Positions 9,681-21,264 of a stretch of DNA of 64,000 bases are shown here, piece after piece; position 1 is the first letter of the stretch; each line of letters starts with the position of its first letter. The position numbers and the translations under genes are program-made. Location: assembly GCA_043228905.1 (NCBI GenBank), contig JBHGNT010000006.1:16306001-16370000 (forward strand), in the 5' to 3' direction. The notes under the pieces were generated by a model. That model did no database searches and was not told the origin of the DNA. It worked only from the letters and a program-made list of their open reading frames with translations. This DNA is from Azolla caroliniana (lineage: Eukaryota; Polypodiophyta).

Positions 9681-10776
9681 TCTAATCCGGTAGTAACTCT
9701 TTTGCGATGGAGAGGAGTCGGGGGTCTGATGTCGTTGCTACGTTAACTTCTTCTAGGGCTGAGGCAGCGACTCATCGTGAAATTTCCATTTCCTTCTCAA
9801 ACGCTGCCTATGCTCAACTTAATTGCATTATCGACTCTGGGTCAGGTTCTAAGCCTCTTCGTGAAGTGAAGTAGGCGTAGCATAATCCGCCGCAATTTCT
9901 ATTATGTCGATTTCGAATAGCGGAATGATTCGGAGGTGCTCGTCCAAGTATGCTTCCAACTCTGTATCATCCACCCCATCCAGCATATTTATATCTTCCA
10001 CGTATAATGGTGTTATCCCCTTGGGTTGTGCCATCATTTCCTTTGTGGGTACGCGAACCTTGGTGCGTCCTCGTCAAAAACCGATGCACTTATGTTGCCA
10101 ACTCTATTTTGATATTTGCCGAACGAAGCCAAGGTCTGCCAAGCAGCATTGGATACGCTCCCGGAGCATCGAGGACGAGGACTACCGCCGAGATGTCGAA
10201 GCGATGTCCGCCAATGATGATGCCTAATCTTCGGATTAAGCCTAAAGGCCTAACTGAGCGGGTATCTGCCATGCGAAGCCAAAACAGGCAAGCTTCCCAT
10301 TCTGAAATTCCCAATTGTTCACATGCCTTCGCGTTAATTACATTGACGCCAAAGCCCCCATTGATTACGCATCCTGTGATTTCCTGACTGTGTAATACCA
10401 ACTTAATAGCTGGATTGTGGTGATCCACCACCGTTGGTCCGTCGCTGGTGGCCATAAAATTGGCGGAGACACTTACCCTAGGTCTGCCCGTTATGCGATC
10501 CTCTACGGCTTGGCGAAACCGTGGAACTAATTGAAGTAGTTTCTCCATGGTCAGTGTTATTTCGCAGCCTGCTAGTGCTTGCCATATGGGATCCGGGGAT
10601 ATTATGTCTTCCTCCAATAGCCCAACACTGTTTGCGGACTCTTGCCGCATGCGCTCCGTATTGGCCGCGTTCGCTTTTTCAACCCATGCTTGGGCCGTCT
10701 TACGTATCTCATCTTGCGCGGCCCAATCAACATTTTCCGTTTGCTGCATTGTCGTAACTTGCTGAACTTCCGCCAT
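9681..10776 (-). pseudogene. Gypsy aspartic protease region
   Basis: The minus frame 10776-10090 encodes a Gag-PR linker and a retropepsin-like domain. NPAIKLVLHSQEITGCVINGGFGVNVI occupies the usual DGGSGVN active-site position, but the catalytic aspartate reads Asn (INGG). The flap/hydrophobic part (GHRFDISAVVLVLDAPGAYPMLLGRPWLRSANIKI) follows. A second short frame (10037-9849) covers the PR-RT linker (IIPLFEIDIIEIAADYA). The aspartate replacement plus stops indicate decay. Confidence 0.7.
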
Positions 10777-12237
10777 AATTGTATTGACGACGGGGCCCTT
10801 GTCCTTGTGTAGTGGACATTGAGTGGCATAATGTCTGGGTTGTTGGCAAACGAAATAATGAACACTGGATTCGCCTTTCTTGGCAACCGGTGGCGTGTTC
10901 CTATCCCCAGGCGTGGCTTGCTCCTCCTGGTCTTGTTTTATTCTTCTAAAATTCCGCGGTGGTTGTTGTTGGTCCCTGCGCGGCTCCTGGTGTTGCTCAT
11001 CTTCCGAACTTTCGTTGTAACGTCGTTGGTCCCTATAGTGTCAATGTTTCCCACGAGGCCCATTGAAGCCACCACGTTTGTTCACCGAATGGTAGTTTTC
11101 GTAACGATGTCCTCCTTTATTATATCTGCGGTTGCCCGGTAGTCTTCGTCCTCCAGCTCTTCATCCTCTGAATCGTTGTTATTCCGGCGATTCTAGTAGT
11201 GTCGGTCGTCGCGTGGATTCTGATCCGTTTACCGGGGTCGTTCTTCTTGGCGCCTTTGATCATTTCGGTGAGGTGGTCATTGTGTTTCTACACTTCGTAC
11301 TGTGGGCGTAGGTCTGTTCAACATATTGTATTCACACTGCTCGATTGTGTGTGCTTTCGAGTGACAGATTGGGCAGTGAATTCGTCTGTTGCATTCCACC
11401 ACGGAATGCCCGGAATTGAGGCAAATCGTGCACTGGATTGCCTGACGAAAATGTCGTTCTTCGTCCTGAGGTAATGCTTGTCATAATGAGGACACGGAAA
11501 ACCCTTCCTCTTCTTCGTCCAAGCTGTAATGCCCGCTCTATGACCATATCAATTGTTTCTCCTTTCACGTTATTGTTGTTGAGCGTTGTTCGTATAGGTC
11601 GTCATAAGGCTGCTAGAAATGTCTCTCGAACCTCATCATCTGTCAGGCCCCATTCTAATTTCCGCCGCAGATTTTGGAAGCATAAACTAAAGTCCGCGAC
11701 AGACTCGGCTGGCAACTGTTTGATTGTATAAAACTACCCGATGGTTTCACGTTGCGACACCCTCCAATGAAAGAAACGCAGAAAGGTCGACTACAATTGG
11801 TCGAAGGGCGTGATTACTGGCAGATCCATCTGTGAATGCCAAAATGCAGCTCTACCATCCAGAGTTAATCCAAACTTTGTCATTTTGGACTAGTGTGCTT
11901 CCTCTTCTAGAAGTCGCTGCACCATGTGATTCGCATTCCAAACATTCAGGAACAGGCGACTATGGGTTGCGGCATCTGTTTCGCCGTTGAAGCGGGGATA
12001 GGAGAAGGCCATTTTGGATGCTACGGCAGGCAAGGGAAGACCACAGTACTTATGTGGCGACGGAACTTCCTGCGTGTCGCCACAGTGTTTGGTGAGCGGG
12101 AAGTCGACTTTGTGATCCGGATGGATATCAGTGAGGCGATGCTTTTGCCTTGCACGTTCCTCTACCTGGCGTGTGATGGACCTTGTGATTGGTTGGTCTT
12201 GTCGTGTCGATTCTCTGGGTCGTCTACGGCTAAACAT
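10777..12237 (-). pseudogene. Gypsy Gag with stops
   Basis: The start at 12237 gives MFSRRRPRESTRQDQP..., then a capsid-like segment (FSYPRFNGETDAATHSRLFLNVWNANHM), a TAG, and MTKFGLTLDGRAAFWHSQMDLPV, FLRFFHWRVSQRE and further fragments down to a CX2C-type knuckle region near 11330-11450. It aligns by eye with the Gag of the pol-less element (YPKYRDEPDGEAHVYAFLQTW; FGMTLEGPAARWHAKH; FLRLFHRQVEQRE). Multiple stops and shifts make it a pseudogene. It belongs to the same family as 41243-42826 and 46609-48006. Confidence 0.7.
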
Positions 12238-12310
12238 CCATTCGTCGTTGTTCGTCTACGAGAAGACACAAACCTCCAAGCATGCCCAACGTGTTACCAA
12301 TTAGGAACAC

Positions 12311-12740
12311 TGTCTATGCTCAGTCCTTCAACGTAGACCTCAAGGTGATTGTGTTACAAGGAATGGAACCGTCGTACCGTAAATCGTAATGGGATACTCC
12401 CTCATATCTTAGTAGCGTATAAGGGAGACGGCTACAACCGAACTCCTTAGGAAATGCACTAGTATCCGCATTTACGCCTACACCCTTACGATTAACAGTA
12501 CGCAACAGATAAAACCACAGATATGCACAGAGATCAGAGAAGATAATATTCTGTTAGGAAAAACGCTCCAGGCACCAAAATTACACACTACCTCTTACAG
12601 AGGATTCCTGCCCTTTATATACACAGGGCTTCTAGTCATTCACGCTTCCCACATGAACCGTTACATGTGTTTCTTAACGCTTTACTATATTATAATGCTT
12701 CTACGCTTCTGTCCGTCGATTACTATTCCAGTGGAAAACA
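12311..12740 (-). repeat. 5' LTR of the inverted gypsy element
   Basis: In element orientation it begins TGTTTTCCACTGG at 12740, carries a TATA box (GTGTATATAAAGGG, about 12613-12626) and ends near 12311 shortly before a TGGTAACACG sequence (about 12290-12300) that may be the PBS. The left boundary is inferred from position only, because the second LTR is not present in the window. Confidence 0.55.
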
Positions 12741-13154
12741 TACTTATAGGTTTTTAGTTGTGTTATTCTTGCTTTTTCTTTTCTTTTCTTTTCCATATCC
12801 TCGAGTTTGTGTGGTGCGTTTTTCATATCATTATTTCTAGTTTGTCATCCAAATTTTTCATACAAGAAAGCTCTCTTTGTCTGCTTTCTTACGAATATTT
12901 TCTTTTGAAATTTGGATAAGAGATGAAGAAGTTATGAGCTTTTTTCTCTACCTTGCTTTTTCTGCTTAATTTCCTGCGTTTTTCTTCTTTTTCTTTTTTT
13001 CTGCTTTTTCTACTTTTGAAAACCGCCTCTAACTTTATTTCTCTTCAATTGCATTTATCTTTTAACCCTTTGACCTTTCATATTGTACTTTATTCTTCTA
13101 TACCTTCGCATCCAATGTATTTGCCACGGTCTTTACCTATGAGCAAAAATCGAC
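12741..13154. other. T-rich non-coding stretch, possibly a diverged LTR
   Basis: Low-complexity T-rich sequence with no supported gene. It abuts a gypsy PPT-like tail on its right side (minus TGTGAAGTCG at 13160 after a purine run), so it could be a diverged LTR of the 14-15 kb family. I see no sequence match strong enough to prove it. Confidence 0.4.
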
Positions 13155-13330
13155 TTCACATTTAGCCCTCCTCCTTGCTTTTTGGTGAACCCTAAGCTAC
13201 TAATAAAACCAAAAATTCTCCTTCGCCTTATTCATGGCTATAGACAAAGAAGGAGAGAATAAATAAAACAAATTATGTGAGTAAAACCCCCGCTAGTCGG
13301 TAGAAAAAACCTCACACTCCTAGACACACA
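13155..13330 (-). repeat. Gypsy 3' tail/PPT segment, duplicate of 15529-15704
   Basis: About 175 bp is almost identical, in the same orientation, to 15529-15704. On the minus strand it contains AAGCAAGGAGGAGGGCTAAA, the polypurine tract that precedes this family's LTR. At 13330 it switches abruptly to gag sequence on the opposite strand, marking a rearrangement junction. Confidence 0.75.
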
Positions 13331-14185
13331 ACAACATACTTGCAATGTCCGATTCAACAGGTTCCCTCATATCATTATTCTAATTTTTGGAGTTATGATG
13401 ATGTCTATGAAGGTGATTCCAGAGACAAAGAAGAAGAGGTGATAAATTTGGAATTCCCCCATCTACTTCATGAGGACAACCATGATATAAAGAATGATGA
13501 TGTGAAAGACGAATCCAAGGAGATTGTTATGAGAAGCGATGCTATGGATGGTGATGCCAATGTACATCATGCTGAGGACATTATTGATACAACAAGAGAT
13601 ATGGTGGTTGATGATGAATATGTGCAAGATAAAATGGAAGATATGACAGAAAAAGTTGTTGATGGTGAAGTACCCACAAGGGAGTTGCAAGATGAAGAAG
13701 GTAACCTAGAAGTGATAGCTGGAGATTAGCTTTTGGAGATCAATGCGTGTAAGGAAACATTGGTAAGTGCCAAGTTGCAGTGTATGAAGGTGTTCGTGCA
13801 AGATTTGTGTTTTGGATTTGCATTGAGTAGCAACAAAGTTATGTGGGCATCAACTCTTCAACAACAATTTGATCAAGAGCCAAGAGAATTACTTGTAATG
13901 CATGATTGGAGTATCATGAACTTATCACCATCAAAGGATCCACCACAACTAATCAAATGTATAAAGGAGAAGGAATCATCTATCGACAATGGCAAGCAAG
14001 AAGAGGAAAGCATAACAATTAATGAATCTTCGTGGGATAGGGAAAACAAATCATTCCAGATGGTGTCTAAGGAGGAAGAAGAAATCATTGAAGAGAAAAT
14101 CATTATCACCTTGGAGAAGATGATTTCAAGCTATATCCAAGGAGAAGATAATTTCAAGCTATATCCAAGCTATAGCCATGAATAA
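13331..14185 (+). pseudogene. Gypsy Gag C-terminal fragment joined to 3' tail
   Basis: Plus-strand frames 13340-13729 and 13733-14185 encode an acidic linker (DDVYEGDSRDKEEEVINLEF...) and LLEINACKETLVSAKLQCMKVFVQDL.... The same protein, including the same internal TAG between the two frames, is on the minus strand at 20160-19300. The frame then runs directly into the family's 3' tail (about 14160-14257), so PR, RT, RH and IN are deleted. The shared stop suggests that one copy was duplicated from the other rather than both decaying independently. Confidence 0.65.
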
Positions 14186-14257
14186 GGCGAAGGAGAATGT
14201 TTGATTTTACTAGTAGCTTAGGGAATGGTTCACCAAAAAGCAAGGGGGAGGGCTAAA

Positions 14258-14916
14258 TGTGAAAATGTTTTTAGAATTCAAGGTATTCAAGGCTACAAGA
14301 ATATAAGGTATGGAGCATTTACATCCGGAGGGCAAGAACACAAACAAAGTTCTTGAGGATAAGTCAAACTAAAAGCAAGACACGTGGAGAAAAGTAAAAG
14401 AAGAAAAAAGTGGGCCACCAAAACAGTCTACAACGAACGCTCATAACTCATTCGATTAGAAGCCAAATATAATGTGCAAAAATGCGTTAGAAAACTTGTG
14501 AAGAGAGCTATCCATAGCTTTTTAAAGCTCTAAATTTGGAACTCGGACAAGGGGGATATAACGATTTGAAGATTTTTGTGTCATAGATAAGAATAGGACT
14601 CAATGAAAAACTCTAAAAAAAGCATAAAAAAGAAAGCAAGGGAAACTTATCTAGCGGAAGAGAACTTTATATCAAGCAAGAAGACGAAGGTGGTAAAGGA
14701 GTCTCTTTCTTGTGGTGTTTTTCTTGCTTATTCATGTAGTGTGTTTGAGTGGCGATCAATTTATCCTTGTAGGCTGGAGTTTATGTATCTTCTTGCCTAT
14801 TCATGTATTGCGTTTTTCTAGTGATCAATTTATCCTTGTAGGCTTGAGTTTATGAATCTTCTTTCTCTCTTACTTATACCATAATCATTCACTATCAATA
14901 GATCTCTGTGGTTTTT
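14258..14916 (+). repeat. Gypsy 3' LTR, left arm of a long palindrome
   Basis: It follows the PPT AAGCAAGGGGGAGGGCTAAA (14238-14257), begins TGTGAAAATGTTTTTAG and runs to the palindrome centre at 14917-14943. It contains an internal direct duplication of about 87 bp near 14753-14860 (GATCAATTTATCCTTGTAGG occurs twice). It is the inverted counterpart of 14944-15533 and also matches 20627-21264. Confidence 0.75.
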
Positions 14917-14943
14917 CTAGTGAGAAGGAAGATATATAGATCC

Positions 14944-15533
14944 AAAACCACAGAGATCTATTGATAGTGAATGATTATGGTATAAGTAAGAGAGAAAGAA
15001 GATACATAAACTCAAGCCTACAAGGATAAATTGATCACCACTCAAACGCACTACATGAATAGGCAAGAAAAACACCACAAGAAAGAGACTCTTCACCACC
15101 ACCTTACTCTTCTTGCTTTATATGAAGTTCTCCTCTATTAGATAACCTTCCCTTGCTTTCTTTTTCACGCTCTTTTTAGAAATTTTCATCCTTTATACTT
15201 AGCTATGACACAACGATCTTCTAATCATCATATCTCCCTCATCCGAGCTCCAAATTTAGAGATTTAAAAAGTTAAGGGTAGCTCTCTTTATAGGCTTTCC
15301 AACCTATATTTGAATATAATATTTGGCTTCTAAACGCATGATTTATGAGCGTTCGTTTCAGATTGTGTTTTGGTGGCTCGCTTTTTTCTTTTTCTACTTT
15401 TCTCCACGTGTCCTGCTTTTTGTTTGACTTATCCTCAAGACCTTTGTTCGTGTCCTTGACCTCCGAATGTGAATGCTCCATACTTTATATTCTTGTAGTG
15501 TTCAATACTTTGAATTCTAAAAACACTTTCACA
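14944..15533 (-). repeat. Gypsy 3' LTR, right arm of the palindrome
   Basis: The minus strand begins TGTGAAAGTGTTTTTAG at 15533, just after a PPT, and runs down to 14944. It is inverted relative to 14258-14916 with only 27 bp between the arms. It belongs to the minus-strand gypsy copy whose gag and 5' LTR are at 19184-21264. Confidence 0.75.
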
Positions 15534-15704
15534 TTTAGCCCTCCCCCTTGCTTCTTGGTGAACCCTAAGCTACTAATAAAACAAAAAATTCTCCTTTGCC
15601 CTATTCATGGCTATAGACAAAGAAGGAGAGAATAAATAAAACAAATTATGTGAGTAAAACCCCCGCTAGTCGGTAGGAAAAACCTCACGCTCCTAGACAC
15701 ACAC
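15534..15704 (-). repeat. Gypsy 3' tail with polypurine tract
   Basis: On the minus strand this holds the non-coding 3' tail and the PPT (AAGCAAGGGGGAGGGCTAAA, 15534-15553) of the 19-21 kb gypsy copy. It is nearly identical to 13155-13330. The pol region that should lie between gag and this tail is missing and a copia element sits there instead. Confidence 0.7.
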
Positions 15705-16288
15705 CCACACACACATTGACAATTGCCATCACTATCTTTCTCCTTGTCAACACAAAGAAAGAGATTACCACAATTACTATGTCTTTGTCAACTCTCCAAA
15801 CACGAGTATGGTCATGCGATACATAGCTCTTGAGAGAAGTAAGCATGTTGTTAATGATTAGGTAATTAATTAAAGAATAATTATTACCTAATTATGTGAT
15901 TACGTAGTAGAAGATTAAGTGATATGTGCGTGTATGTGTGCGTGAGAGGAAGAGAGAGAGTACACTATGAACAAAAAAACAAGATGGGGGATGATAAGGT
16001 ATATTAAAAGGTAAATATCATCAACTATCATCAAATACAAAAATACCTTCAATGAGGTATTATAGGTTTCATGTGAAAGGGTGCACATGTGCTAGGAGAA
16101 TATAGGTACAACGTGTAAGTCCTATATTAAATGAGAATGGAATGGTGGATCTACAATGTATCTCACTTGAGTACAAAATCCTATTTAAGGCTTTATGGTC
16201 AACACACCAACTAGATTCTATCTAGGTAACTACTAAGTTACATGTGTTGACTAACTAACTAAACTAAGTTGAGCTTAATCTCTCAACA
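15705..16288 (-). repeat. 3' LTR of the 16-19 kb copia element
   Basis: In element orientation it begins TGTTGAGAGATTAAGCTC at 16288, immediately after a G-rich PPT (GGGGGCGTG overlap), and resembles the LTR start at 2604. The distal border is not resolvable. I place it near 15705, where gypsy tail sequence takes over. A CACA/GAGA-rich part lies at 15935-15965. Confidence 0.6.
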
Positions 16289-17755
16289 CGCCCCCTCAAG
16301 CTCAAGTGTGAGGCTTCCAACATCTGCTTTGGCTTTTGTCGGCTTCGTGTGCTTCCGTCCGGCCTTCGGCTTTCTTCGTCGTGGCAATCTCAGTTCCTCC
16401 CCCTCAAGCCGGTGACAAAGGCTTGTAGTGTGTGGACGAAGGTCGGCTACTTCCACCCATCGTGGGTTACGAGCCGCTTCAGTGGAGCTCTTGGGCTCTT
16501 GTTCGGCCGCTACCTTCATTGTAAAGGCGTAATGATGGGTCATGTACTCGTTGTAGCTGTGCCGAGTGACGGGGTTCTTTGCTCTAGATGAGCGTCGAAG
16601 TTTTTTGCTCTCCGATGTGAGCGCCTTCTTTACTCCAGGTGTACGCATGATGGGTACACCGAACTCACTGTCTAGTGAGGGAGCCGATCTATCTGAATCA
16701 TTGTCGTCGGGGTGGTCGACTTCGTATTCGGGCATCTTACCTTTGCCTTTGTCCAAGTTCGTACTTGGTTGCGACGGGCTTGGGTCATGTGGGGCCTCTT
16801 GTGGCCCACTAGGCTTTGCCGTAATCGGACATTCTTCGAACATGTGTTCGAAGAGATCTCCATATTCTACCTCTTGTTCGGTGGATTCCGGGTCGACCAG
16901 AGTCGGAGTCGAAGTTGCCTCTTGTGCATACCACGATGCGGACTCATTGAAGAATATGTCTCGACTTACCCAAACCACTTGGGTAGAAGGGTTGTAGCAC
17001 TTGTATGCCTTCTTCTCGGATGAGTATCCTATGAGGATACATCTCTCCAACTTCGCGTCGGGCTTCTGTCGTTGTTTGTTTGGGATGCGTACATTCGCAA
17101 TGCTTCCGAACACTTTGAGATGCGACAGGATCGGCTTCCTTTCAACAAGGAGCTCATATGGAGTTAGCTCATGGACTCCATTGGTGATCCACCGGTTCAT
17201 GAGATAGACGGTCGTGGATGCCACTTCGGCCCAATACAAATTCGGCATGTGCTTCTCATGCATCATGGCGCATGCTACCTCAAGTATTTGCCGATTCTTC
17301 CTTTCAGCGACTCCATTTTGTTGGGGTGTGTGTCGGCATGAGAATTCTCTCCGAATGCCTTCACTTTGGAGGTAGGAGGTGAATTCGTCGGAGAAGTACT
17401 CTTTGCCTCCATCCGATCGTAGCCATCAAATGTGCCGACCGGTTTCTTTTTCGACTTGCCCTTTGAGCTTTTGGAAGTGGGAGAACACTTCGCTCTTCTT
17501 CTTCATCGGGTAGATCCACGCGTAGCGGGAGTAGTCGTCAATGAAGGTTACGTAGTATCGGCATCTGCCGATCGTCGGCGTTTGAGCCGGTCCCCATACA
17601 TCCGAGTGTATGACGTCGAGGAGGCCTTTGCTCGCGGAGCTGTCCTTCGGGAATGGGAGTCGATGTTGTTTGCCAAGTTGACACGCTTCGCATACTCGGT
17701 CGACTCGTTTCAACTCGAATGTCGGAAGTCTGATAACGACTCCCTTTGTTTGCAT
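16283..17755 (-). pseudogene. Copia integrase and linker; RT/RNase H deleted
   Basis: Frames 17755-17426 and 17266-16283 encode the integrase finger and core (CEACQLGKQHRLPFP; IHSDVWGPAQTP; SDGGKEYF; PQQNGVAERKN) and the C-terminal part with PYELLVERKPILSHLKVFGS and the long Pro/Ser/Asp linker. In complete copia elements RT follows after a motif like EAARNPRWVEAM. Here EAARNPRWVEVADL is followed by about 60 unrelated residues and a stop (VGSLTLELEGAC) just before the LTR. RT and RNase H are therefore cleanly missing. A TGA breaks the finger-core join near 17426. Confidence 0.8.
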
Positions 17756-19118
17756 AGCTCAGATGCCGTTGGAGGTTGATGTGTCTGATTCTTTTGTGCC
17801 ACAACTCGATGTTCGTCTCGTTTTTGAGACCTTTAGCGTACATTGCCGATTTCACCTTGTTCAAATCGAGGATGAACATTCGGCCTTCTCTTTGCCCCTT
17901 AGCTATGACTCAACCATCTTTCTCGATGAAGCATCCTTCTTTGGTGAAGCAGACTTGCATGCCTTGCTCCACGATTTGGCCGACCGAGACCAAATTCTTT
18001 GTTATCGTGGGCATGTGCAAGACATTCTTGATGCCAGTTTGCTCGCCTTCTTTCCCGAATGGGACATTGCCGATGTGCCGAATGGGATGCGTGGTGTCAT
18101 CTCCCGTTTCTATAAAACCGGCATTCGTAAATCGTGAAACCACTCTTCGTGGGATGTCATGTGATGTGAGGCGCCGGAATCTACGAACCACACATCTTCC
18201 GGATTGGAGATTCTTGCGGAGTCGGAGGCCATCATAGAGTTCGCTCTATGCCGCATTACAAATAGTCCGCCGTAATCCTCGTATTCGGAGTTGTTGGCAT
18301 AGTTTGTGAGTTGTCGGCTTGTCGATGCCGACTCACTTCTTTTCTTCCGACACTCCGCCTCATAGTGGCCGATATTGCCGCAATAATTTCAAGTTGCGGG
18401 CCTCGTTTGCCGACCTTGTTCGGCTTGGAAGCTCCCCCTTCTTTCGAAGGTTCCTCGATGGCTTCCTCTTCTACCGCCACGACCTCTTCCTCAACCACCG
18501 TCCGAATTCGAGAAGAACATTTGTCCTTCCGGTGCCTTCCTTTTGGTTCGAATGTGGTTTTCTTCGACCAATAACATCGATTGGAGGTCGAAGAACAAGG
18601 GAGGGTTTTCTCTCGCCAAGATTGTCGTCCGTAGTGGATCAAATCATTGTGCGAGGCCACCCAAGCATACTTGAACCATCTCGTCTTCGTCGATGTTTAT
18701 GTTGATGGAGCAAAAGGTCACAAATGCTCTTGATTTTGGCGGTGTAGTCCGACACGGACATGTCTTTTTGCCGAATGTTATTCAACTCTTGCCGCAATTG
18801 AAGTTTGCGGGCGGTCGTGTTGGCGGCGAACATTTTCTTTAAGTTCTCCCACACCTCTTTAGGCGTCTTAGCGTCTCGAATGTGGCTAAGCATATGGTCG
18901 TGGACACATGTTGCCAAGCAATACATTACCTGACTCGCTCCTTGCTCCCACATTGGGTAGTTGTCGTTTGTGTTGTCGGGCTTGTTCTCGAGTGCGCCGT
19001 TGATGTAGCTCCAATACCCTTGGCCGACGAGGTATTGGATCATCTTGTACTCCCAAGATGAATAATTGCTCCGGTCTAGCTTTTCGCTAGGGAGCGAGCT
19101 ACCCATTTGTGTGTTCAT
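17756..19118 (-). pseudogene. Copia Gag and protease with frameshifts
   Basis: The start at 19118 gives MNTQMGSSLPSEKLDRSNYSSWEYKM..., a UBN2-type Gag close to that of the left-edge copia (MASSLPTEKLDRTNY). It continues with TPKEVWENLKKMFAANTTARKLQLRQEL and DMSVSDYTAKIKSICDLL, then shifts frame near 18690. Later fragments include the pre-integrase region (NVLHMPTITKNLVSVGQIVEQGMQV, about 18070-17950). The 5' LTR and a normal tRNA-iMet PBS are not present upstream. Gypsy sequence begins at about 19184 instead. Confidence 0.75.
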
Positions 19119-19183
19119 GTTGTTTTGTGTCTTCCTTGTTAGCTCTTCTTTCTTCGATCACGTACTTGTGCTACGTAGCGGCA

Positions 19184-20620
19184 CTACGATAGCGGAACCA
19201 CAACAATAGGTGAGACAAACTTCAAATCCTCCAACTTGATGTGGTGCTTGATGCCTTCTACTCTTATATGTGAATAGTCATTTATGAATAACTTTGAAAA
19301 CTTAAAAAGAAGAGAAATAAACGTTAGATCCTCTTCTCCTTGGACATCGTTTGAAATCATCTTCTTTTTCCCCTTTAGGGTGATAATACTTTTCTCTTCA
19401 ATGACTTCTTCTTCCTCCTTAGACACCATCTGGAATGATTTGTTTTCCCTATCCCACGAAGATTCATTAATTGTTATGCTTTCCTCTTCTTGCTTGCCAT
19501 TGTCGATAGATGATTCCTTCTCCTTTATACATTTGATTAGTTGTGGTGGATCCTTTGATGGTGATAAGTTCATGATACTCCAATCATGCATTACAAGTAA
19601 TTCTCTTGGCTCTTGATCAAATTGTTGTTGAAGAGTTGATGCCCACATAACTTTGTTGCTACTCAATGCAAATCCAAAACACAAATCTTGCACGAACACC
19701 TTCATACACTGCAACTTGGCACTTACCAATGTTTCCTTACACGCATTGATCTCCAAAAGCTAATCTCCAGCTATCACTTCTAGGTTACCTTCTTCATCTT
19801 GCAACTCCCTTGTGGGTACTTCACCATCAACAACTTTTTCTGTCATATCTTCCATTTTATCTTGCACATATTCATCATCAACCACCATATCTCTTGTTGT
19901 ATCAATAATGTCCTCAACATGATGTACATTGGCATCACCATCCATAGCATCGCTTCTCATAACAATCTCCTTGGATTCGTCTTTCACATCATCATTCTTT
20001 ATATTATGGTTGTCCTCGTGAACTATATGGGGGAACTCCACATTCATCACCTCTTCTTCTTTGTCTCTGGAATCACCTTCATAGACATCATCATAACTCC
20101 AAAAATTAGAATAATGATATGAGGGAACCTATTGAATCAGACATTGCAAATATGTTGGTTGTTGGCTCATGATTGATCCACAATTATCATAGCTTGGATT
20201 AAATATGGTATATGACGTCGATACTCCATATGCTTCACCAAATAACACTTTCTTCAATTGTTGATCATAACTTTGACATACTCAAAGCAAATCATGGAAA
20301 GACTTTGGGTACTTCATATGCACTTCATATTGAAAATATGGATCTAGCCCTGCTTTGAATCTTTGCATCTTGAAGTATACATCTTCAACGCCTCCAACAA
20401 GTCGAATCTAAGTGGACCATATATCCAAAAACGTCTTCTCATACTCGAGGTAGCACATTGATGAAACCATACGCAATTGGAAAAGTTCTCTTCGTAGATC
20501 TGTCGCATCGCAAACTCCATATCTTTCCATCAGTTTGATGATGAATCGGTAGATCCAACCATCAATGAGTGGACAACCGTTCCTCCCGTTATATGAAAAG
20601 GATCGGCCCTCCCTCGAGCG
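19184..20620 (-). pseudogene. Gypsy Gag, stops and deletions
   Basis: Minus frames in order: GRSFSYNGRNGCPLIDGWIYRFI...YGVCDATDLRRELFQLR...YEKTFLDIWST (20683-20408, the capsid-like part); a middle stretch with stops (RFKAGLDPYFQYEVHMKYPKSFHDLL); the acidic linker (20050-19760); and EINACKETLVSAKLQC... to HIRVEGIKHHIKLEDLKFVSPIVVVPLS (19756-19184), which leads towards PR. Several stops are seen. The distal 800 bp matches 13331-14150 in inverted orientation almost exactly. PR-RT-RH-IN are absent. Confidence 0.65.
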
Positions 20621-20623
20621 CCA
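20607..20623 (-). promoter_or_regulatory. Probable gypsy primer binding site
   Basis: The minus strand reads TGGCGCTCGAGGGAGGG, starting 4 bases after the LTR end at 20627. The TGGCGC start and position fit a plant gypsy PBS, though I do not assign the tRNA. Confidence 0.6.
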
Positions 20624-20626
20624 AAA

Positions 20627-21264
20627 TGATGACAGAGAGATGATAGAAATGAGAGATAAATAAGATATATAGATCCAAAACAATAGAGATTTATTGATAA
20701 TGAATGATTATGGTATAAGTAAGAGAGAAAGAAGATACATAAACTCAAGCCTACAAGGATAAATTGATCACCACTCAAACACACTACATGAATAGGCAAG
20801 AAAAACACCACAAGAAAGAGACTCTTCACCACCACCTTACTCTTCTTGCTTTATATGAAGTTCTCCTCTACTAGATAACCTTCCCTTGCTTTCTTTTTCA
20901 CGCTTTTTTTAGAACTTTTCATCCTTTATACTTAGTTATGACACAACGATCTTCTAATCATCATATCTCCCTCATCCGAGCTCCAAATGTAGAGATTTAA
21001 AAAGCTACGGATAGCTCTCTTTACAAGCTTCCAACCTATATTTGAACATAATATTTGGCTTCTAAACGAATGGTTTATGAGCGTTCGTTTCAGACTGTGT
21101 TTTGGTAGCACCCTTTTTTCTTCTTTTACTTTTCTCCACGTGTCTTGCTTTTTGCTTGACTTATCCTCAAGACCTTGGTTCGTGTCCTTGACCTCCAGAT
21201 GTGAATGCTCCATACCTTATATTCTTGTAGTATTCAATACTTTGAATTCTAAAAACACATTCAC
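20627..21264 (-). repeat. 5' LTR of the 19-21 kb gypsy copy
   Basis: About 640 bp matches the LTRs at 14258-14916 (inverted) and 14944-15533 (same strand). In element orientation the start near 21264 reads GTGAATGTGTTTTTAG and the end is CTCTGTCATCA at 20627, next to the PBS. Confidence 0.75.

Larger units (their letters stand above)
4364..12740 (-). mobile_element. Ty3/gypsy element with extra coiled-coil ORF, internally inverted
   Basis: Read on the minus strand: LTR 12740-12311, gag, PR and N-terminal RT down to 9211. Read on the plus strand from 4865: C-terminal RT, RNase H, integrase and then the start of a coiled-coil ORF up to 9210. The coiled coil then continues on the minus strand from 4864 down to 4364. 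Flipping 4865-9210 restores one collinear gypsy order, so a single 4.35-kb inversion explains the arrangement. All frames have stops or shifts and the copy is dead. The 3' end was lost to the insertion whose LTR ends at 4363. Confidence 0.8.
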
